From: Candidatus Propionivibrio dominans
GTDB taxonomy: Bacteria; Pseudomonadota; Gammaproteobacteria; Burkholderiales; Rhodocyclaceae
Assembly: GCA_016709335.1 (NCBI GenBank)
Contig: JADJNC010000064.1
Span: 49,128 to 113,127, forward strand
Reading direction: 5' to 3'
DNA: 64,000 nucleotides
A model generated the notes under the pieces. It was not told the DNA's origin, searched no databases, and saw only the letters and a list, made by a program, of their open reading frames with translations. Numbering within the stretch: position 1 is the stretch's first letter; each line of letters starts with the position of its first letter. This document shows positions 59,788 to 64,000 of the stretch, in pieces. The position numbers were made by a program, and so were the translations under genes.

Positions 59788-61380
59788 ATGCTGAACAAGG
59801 TTGAACCCGTTGCCGGGCCGCTTTCTGAAACGCATTGGACGTCGCTGCGTTATTTCAACCTTTATCGCTTGTGCATTGCCGGGCTGCTCTTTGCTTCCTC
59901 GGTTCTTCATTCCTCACCCTTCTCGATACTCAGCCCGGATCGCGGGACGTATCACCTGGCGGTGACCAGCCTCTATCTGCTGGCTACGATTCTTTCCTTG
60001 CTCGGGCTGTATTTCTATCGCCAGCATTTCAATCTGCAATTGAGTGCGAATGTATTGATCGACGTGCTGGTGCTGACCCTGCTGATGCATACCGGGGGCG
60101 GCTTGCGCAGTGGCCTGGGCGCCATGTTGCTGGTTACGCTGGCCGGCGCCGGTCTGGTGGGCCAGGGGCGTCTGGTGTTGTTTTACGCGGCTGTGGCGAC
60201 TCTCTCGGTACTTTTCGAACAGTCCTATCGGGCGCTGGAGGTTGACTTTGAAATGGTCGATTTCTTTCAGGCGGGTCTGTTGAGCGCCGGATTTTTTGCC
60301 ATTGCCATTTCAGCTCGCCTGCTCGCACGTCGCCTGATTGCCAATGAAGAACTGGCGCGCAAGCGCGGCATTGATCTTAGAAACCAGACCTTGCTCAGTC
60401 AGCGCGTTATTGAGGAAATGCAGGACGGCGTTCTCGTGCTGGACCGTGACGGTTGGGTCAAGCAGCACAATCCGCATGCCGAACAACTGCTTGGTCTGGG
60501 CGATCCTTCCGAGCGCAGGCTGGTAAATTACTCGACCGAACTGGCGCAGGGATTTGCCGATTGGTGTGCGCATGCCAGCGATGAGCCGATGCTGGTGAGG
60601 GCGCCGGCCAGCGGCATGCAGTTGCGCGCACGCTTTGTGTCAACCGAGAGCTCAGAACGCGATGTGCTGGTTTTTCTCGAGGATATGGGGAGCTTGCAGG
60701 AGCAGGCGCGACAGCTCAAGCTGGCAGCACTCGGGCGTTTGACGGCGAATATCGCGCATGAGATCCGTAATCCGCTCTCGGCGATCAATCATGCTGGAGA
60801 ATTGATGCGCGAAGAGTTTTGCAGTCCGACGAATGATCGCCTGTTGCGTATCGTCCTCGACAACACGCAACGGGTGGAGCGCATCGTGAGCGATGTGCTC
60901 GAGTTGGGGCGACGCGACCGCGCGCACCCAGAACTGATCGAGTTGCGGCAAACCCTGCCGATTCTCGTCGAGGAGTACACGGTCAAGGAGAAAGTGGCGA
61001 GCGGCGTGGTCGTCTTCGATTTTTCGGGGCTGGCGACATTGTTTTTCGACCGCTCCCATTTTCATCAGGTGTTGTGGAACCTTCTCGGTAACGCATTACG
61101 TCATTCGCAGGGCATGGCGGGAAGTATCCGCCTTCGGGTGCAGGATGTCAGCCGCGAGGGCTGGGTGGCCCTGCATGTCATTAACGATGGCGAGGGGGTT
61201 GATGATAGTCTCAGCGAGCAAATCTTTGAGCCATTCTTCACGACGCACAGCCATGGTACCGGCCTCGGTCTCTACATCGCGCGGGAGTTATGTGAAGCGA
61301 ATGACGCGCGGCTCGAATTGTTAAGCAGCGAGACGGGTGCGGATTTCTGTATTACGGGGAGGGCAGTCGAGTGTCAGTGA
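59788..61380 (+). CDS. pilS: PilS-like sensor histidine kinase
   Basis: 530 residues. Six hydrophobic helices in the first 190 residues, a PAS-like segment (about 205-310, MQDGVLVLDRDGWVKQHNPHAEQLLG in part), then the phospho-accepting His in NIAHEIRNPLSAINHAGEL near residue 331. ATP-binding boxes: LWNLLGNALRHS, NDGEGV, and HGTGLGLYIAREL. In Pseudomonas PilS controls pilin transcription; no pilin gene lies in this window. Overlaps pilR by ten bases. Confidence 0.9.
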   Translation: MLNKVEPVAGPLSETHWTSLRYFNLYRLCIAGLLFASSVLHSSPFSILSPDRGTYHLAVTSLYLLATILSLLGLYFYRQHFNLQLSANVLIDVLVLTLLMHTGGGLRSGLGAMLLVTLAGAGLVGQGRLVLFYAAVATLSVLFEQSYRALEVDFEMVDFFQAGLLSAGFFAIAISARLLARRLIANEELARKRGIDLRNQTLLSQRVIEEMQDGVLVLDRDGWVKQHNPHAEQLLGLGDPSERRLVNYSTELAQGFADWCAHASDEPMLVRAPASGMQLRARFVSTESSERDVLVFLEDMGSLQEQARQLKLAALGRLTANIAHEIRNPLSAINHAGELMREEFCSPTNDRLLRIVLDNTQRVERIVSDVLELGRRDRAHPELIELRQTLPILVEEYTVKEKVASGVVVFDFSGLATLFFDRSHFHQVLWNLLGNALRHSQGMAGSIRLRVQDVSREGWVALHVINDGEGVDDSLSEQIFEPFFTTHSHGTGLGLYIARELCEANDARLELLSSETGADFCITGRAVECQ

Positions 61381-62744
61381 GCAAAGTGCAGCGTCGACCG
61401 CGTGGCGAGTTGGCGAGAGTTCTGGTGGTCGATGATGAGGCGGATATTCGCGAACTCCTCGATCTGACACTGGCGCGTATGGGGCTTGCGGCTGATTGTG
61501 CAGGTTCGGTGGCAGAAGCCAGGGCGTTTCTCGAGCGCGAGCATTACAGTCTGTGTCTGACCGATATGCGTCTTCCCGATGGCGAAGGTCTGGAAATAGT
61601 GCGTCTGATCGGCACAAATTATGGCGAAACGCCGGTCGCCGTGATTACGGCCTTTGGCAGCGCTGATAATGCGGTGGCGGCCTTGAAGGCCGGGGCCTTC
61701 GATTATCTGGCCAAGCCGGTCGCGCTGCATCAACTGCGCACCTTGATCAAGTCGGCGCTGAGTCTGCCGCAGACCGGTGAATTGCAGGACGGCACAACGG
61801 TTGTTGCAGGCATGGCGGCGCAACTGATTGGCGAGTCTCCGGCCATCGTCTATGCGCGCGAGATGATCGGCAAACTGGCGCGGAGTCAGGCACCGATTTA
61901 TATCTCGGGAGAATCGGGAACCGGCAAGGAGCTTGCGGCACGGTTGATCCATAGCCAGAGCGCACGTCATGCGGCGCCCTTCGTTCCGGTGAATTGCGGT
62001 GCAATCCCCGAGAATCTGATGGAGAGCGAGTTCTTTGGTTACCGCAAGGGAGCCTTTACCGGAGCCGAGAGTGATCGTGACGGTTTCTTTCAGGCGGCAA
62101 ACGGCGGAACGCTGTTTCTTGATGAGGTGGCCGATTTGCCCCTGGCCATGCAGGTCAAGCTGCTGCGCGTGATTCAGGAAAAAAAAGTGCGCAAGGTCGG
62201 GAGTACCAATGAAGAAACAGTCGATGTGCGCATCGTTTCGGCAACCCACCGCAAGCTTAAAGACTGTGTTGATGCGGCATCGTTTCGCCAGGATCTGTAT
62301 TACCGGCTGAATGTGATCGAGTTGAAAATGCCGACGCTGCGCGAGCGTCAGGAGGACATCCCGCTGCTGGTAAAGGCGATGCTCACGCGAATTTGCGGAG
62401 CCAGTTCTCCGGAGTTGTCCACCGCGGCGATGCGCGCACTTTGCGCTTATCCCTATCCCGGCAATGTTCGCGAACTTGAGAATATTCTCGAGCGGGCAAC
62501 CGCCCTGTGTGTTGACGGCAAGGTGGTGCTCGATGATCTTCAACTCGCGGCCGAGTCGGCTATTGACGGCGAAGTCGCCCGCAACGGCGAAACTCTCGAT
62601 AACCATGTGAATCGTGTCGAAAAACAACTGATTCTCGAGGCGCTGGCCAAAACCGGCTTTAACCGGACGGCGGCGGCAAGGTTGCTCGGTGTGACTTTCC
62701 GCTCCTTGCGCTATCGCATTGAACGGCTCGGTATTGAAGAATGA
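61371..62744 (+). CDS. pilR: PilR-like sigma-54-dependent response regulator
   Basis: 457 residues, GTG start inside pilS. Receiver domain (about 15-130) with phosphoacceptor Asp in CLTDMRLPDGEGLE near residue 65. Sigma-54 AAA+ domain (about 155-390): Walker A GESGTGKE, GAFTGAESDRDG (sigma-54 contact), FLDEVADLP. Fis-type helix-turn-helix at the C-terminus (TGFNRTAAARLLGVTFRSL). Stop overlaps ampD by four bases. Confidence 0.93.
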   Translation: MSVSKVQRRPRGELARVLVVDDEADIRELLDLTLARMGLAADCAGSVAEARAFLEREHYSLCLTDMRLPDGEGLEIVRLIGTNYGETPVAVITAFGSADNAVAALKAGAFDYLAKPVALHQLRTLIKSALSLPQTGELQDGTTVVAGMAAQLIGESPAIVYAREMIGKLARSQAPIYISGESGTGKELAARLIHSQSARHAAPFVPVNCGAIPENLMESEFFGYRKGAFTGAESDRDGFFQAANGGTLFLDEVADLPLAMQVKLLRVIQEKKVRKVGSTNEETVDVRIVSATHRKLKDCVDAASFRQDLYYRLNVIELKMPTLRERQEDIPLLVKAMLTRICGASSPELSTAAMRALCAYPYPGNVRELENILERATALCVDGKVVLDDLQLAAESAIDGEVARNGETLDNHVNRVEKQLILEALAKTGFNRTAAARLLGVTFRSLRYRIERLGIEE

Positions 62745-63331
62745 ACGGCATGCGCCAGGTCCGGATGGCGGCTACTACCGGCCTCTCGGTCGATGGCTGG
62801 CTAAGTACCGCGCGGCGTATCGACTCGCCAAACGTTGATGATCGACCCGCCGGGGAGGCCATCTCGCTGGTGGTGGTACATGCCATCAGTTTGCCTCCCG
62901 CGCAGTTCGGCAGCGACGATATAGCGCGCTTGTTCACCAATTCGCTGGATCCCGAAGCGCATCCCTATTTTCCCGGGATCAGCGCCCTGCGTGTTTCGGC
63001 ACATTTCCTGATCCGGCGCGACGGAGTATTGATACAGTTCGTGTCCTGTCTGCGGCGTGCCTGGCATGCCGGCGAGTCATCCTGGAATGGTCGTGAGCGC
63101 TGTAATGATTTCTCGATCGGCATCGAACTGGAAGGTTGTGATGAGCTGCCCTTCGAGGAGGCGCAGTATCTGCGGCTTGTCGATCTGATTCAGTCGCTAT
63201 GCGCCTGTTATCCGATTGCTGCTGTTGTTGGACATTCCGATATTGCTCCTGGGCGCAAGACCGATCCGGGTCCGTGCTTTGACTGGCAGCGGCTTGCGGC
63301 ACTCGGCGCATTGCCCGTGCGGGCACATTGA
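62741..63331 (+). CDS. ampD: 1,6-anhydro-N-acetylmuramyl-L-alanine amidase
   Basis: 196 residues. Zinc ligands: His in VVVHAISLP near residue 48, His in HSDIAPGRKTDPGPCF near residue 165 and the Asp after it; WHAGESSWNGRERCNDFSIGIELEG in part is the family core. No signal peptide, so cytosolic, recycling murein fragments and setting AmpR-type signalling. Coupled to pilR by ATGA overlap. Confidence 0.94.
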   Translation: MNGMRQVRMAATTGLSVDGWLSTARRIDSPNVDDRPAGEAISLVVVHAISLPPAQFGSDDIARLFTNSLDPEAHPYFPGISALRVSAHFLIRRDGVLIQFVSCLRRAWHAGESSWNGRERCNDFSIGIELEGCDELPFEEAQYLRLVDLIQSLCACYPIAAVVGHSDIAPGRKTDPGPCFDWQRLAALGALPVRAH

Positions 63332-64000
63332 TTTTTGTCATAGCACAGGCGCTTTCTGTATGTCATAATTTCATTCAGTCCTGCTCACCCTGCGGCAGTA
63401 TGCAATTCAGGTTTTACGTTATTGAATGATTCGCGTTGTTGAATTGCGACAACTTGCATCCTGTTTTCGAAATACATAAAAAATTTCTTGCGTCAAGTAT
63501 TATGCGCTACTACAATTAGTCGCAATTGGCAAGGGTGGCACAACATCTAGTAGTTTGCAAATGAGTGCCGACTTTCTGCTTTGTGCTGGTTTTCGTGTCG
63601 GGCTGGCTTGTCTCGCAGGCCTCTGAACTCGGATTGTGATGGACGTAAACGGATTGCAAGAACAAAGAAGTCTCATCCACTCATTGTACTTATCGTGCTC
63701 ACCGGCAACTTCCGGTCTTGCTCAGGTATCAGCTCCTCTTCGTTTCGCACGTTTTTTTCAACCTCCCGATTGCTTGCGGCAGCGTCAGTTTTTCCTTATG
63801 CCGTGTCCCGGTTCATTGATTATTGTCGTCTGGTTGATCGTTCCGTCGAGCGCTATGTTCGATCGACGGTTTACACCAATGCGCCGTTACCTGATGCGCG
63901 GGCAGGTCAGGATGTTTGTCATATTTCTCGGCGGAAGTCGCCGCTCACGGATTCAATCGGCGCATCTCAGATACGCCCATTGAATGGTCCGGTTTGTTCG
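63332..64000. other. Region after ampD with no recognised gene
   Basis: 669 bases. 63340-63540 is AT-rich and could hold a promoter. Two overlapping frames are open late in the region: one 115-codon frame (63636-63983), and a second frame without stops from about 63545 to the window end that lacks an ATG. Neither product resembles a known family, so nothing is called. Confidence 0.5.

Noticed and set aside
61374..62627. 417-codon open frame antisense to pilR
   Set aside because: The plus strand carries a complete sigma-54 regulator; the antisense product shows no domain and has the composition of a shadow frame.
63636..63983. 115-residue protein after ampD
   Set aside because: No ribosome-binding site of note, no family resemblance, and another frame is equally open across the same bases.

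Overview
The window is a chromosomal segment of a Gram-negative betaproteobacterium, most likely Rhodocyclales. This rests on gene order (hisBHAFIE-HIT-tatABC-degS; PP0621-pilS-pilR-ampD; rplU-rpmA-obg-proB), high-GC coding style, and an SHP/DHC cytochrome cluster. Species is not determined. Most of the 64 kb is ordinary core genome, with small accessory genes wedged into core operons.

Layout. 0-6.5 kb: redox module transcribed leftward (SHP-type monoheme cytochrome, diheme cytochrome DHC, ferric-reductase-like flavocytochrome, BON lipoprotein, a second flavin reductase cut by the window edge), divergent from a PepSY protein and a two-component system that probably control it. 6.6-13.1 kb: AraC regulator, GGDEF-EAL and HDOD signalling proteins, then katG and dps behind a possible OxyR site. 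13.1-21.2 kb: hisC (inverted), hisBHAFIE, HIT protein, tatABC and a DegS-like protease. 21.2-27.6 kb: housekeeping enzymes, with a small accessory island at 23.1-24.9 kb (lambda-type portal remnant, AhpD-like gene of different codon style, broken brnT toxin with intact antitoxin). 27.6-30.9 kb: sucCD and an ornithine-cyclodeaminase-family enzyme. 31.1-43.5 kb: a signalling cluster of eight co-directional genes: CHASE2 Ser/Thr kinase, PP2C phosphatase, FHA protein, CHASE2 nucleotide cyclase, metallo-beta-lactamase-fold putative cyclic-nucleotide phosphodiesterase, cNMP-binding/rhodanese fusion, GAF-GspE ATPase, GAF-HD-GYP. 43.6-50.3 kb: rpe, gph, trpE, trpG, trpD, trpC, interrupted by a GxxExxY gene flanked by 39-bp inverted repeats and by a Uma2-family nuclease-like gene. 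50.6-53.2 kb: decayed porin, frameshifted mazEF-like pair, second Uma2 gene. 53.2-58 kb: rplU-rpmA-obg with a HEPN/MNT toxin-antitoxin pair translationally coupled between obg and proB, then ispB and tRNA-Pro(CGG). 58-63.3 kb: CorA-like transporter truncated by a stop, PP0621-family protein, pilS, pilR, ampD. The last 670 bases hold no recognised gene.

The two most interesting items are the 31-43.5 kb cluster, which holds the parts for making, degrading and sensing a cyclic nucleotide next to reversible Ser/Thr phosphorylation and c-di-GMP turnover, and the GxxExxY gene with its inverted repeats, which looks like a minimal mobile unit in the trp operon with a solo repeat copy 12 kb away. Several accessory genes carry lesions. 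Three are apparent one-base losses at or beside G runs, so read errors must be excluded before decay is claimed.
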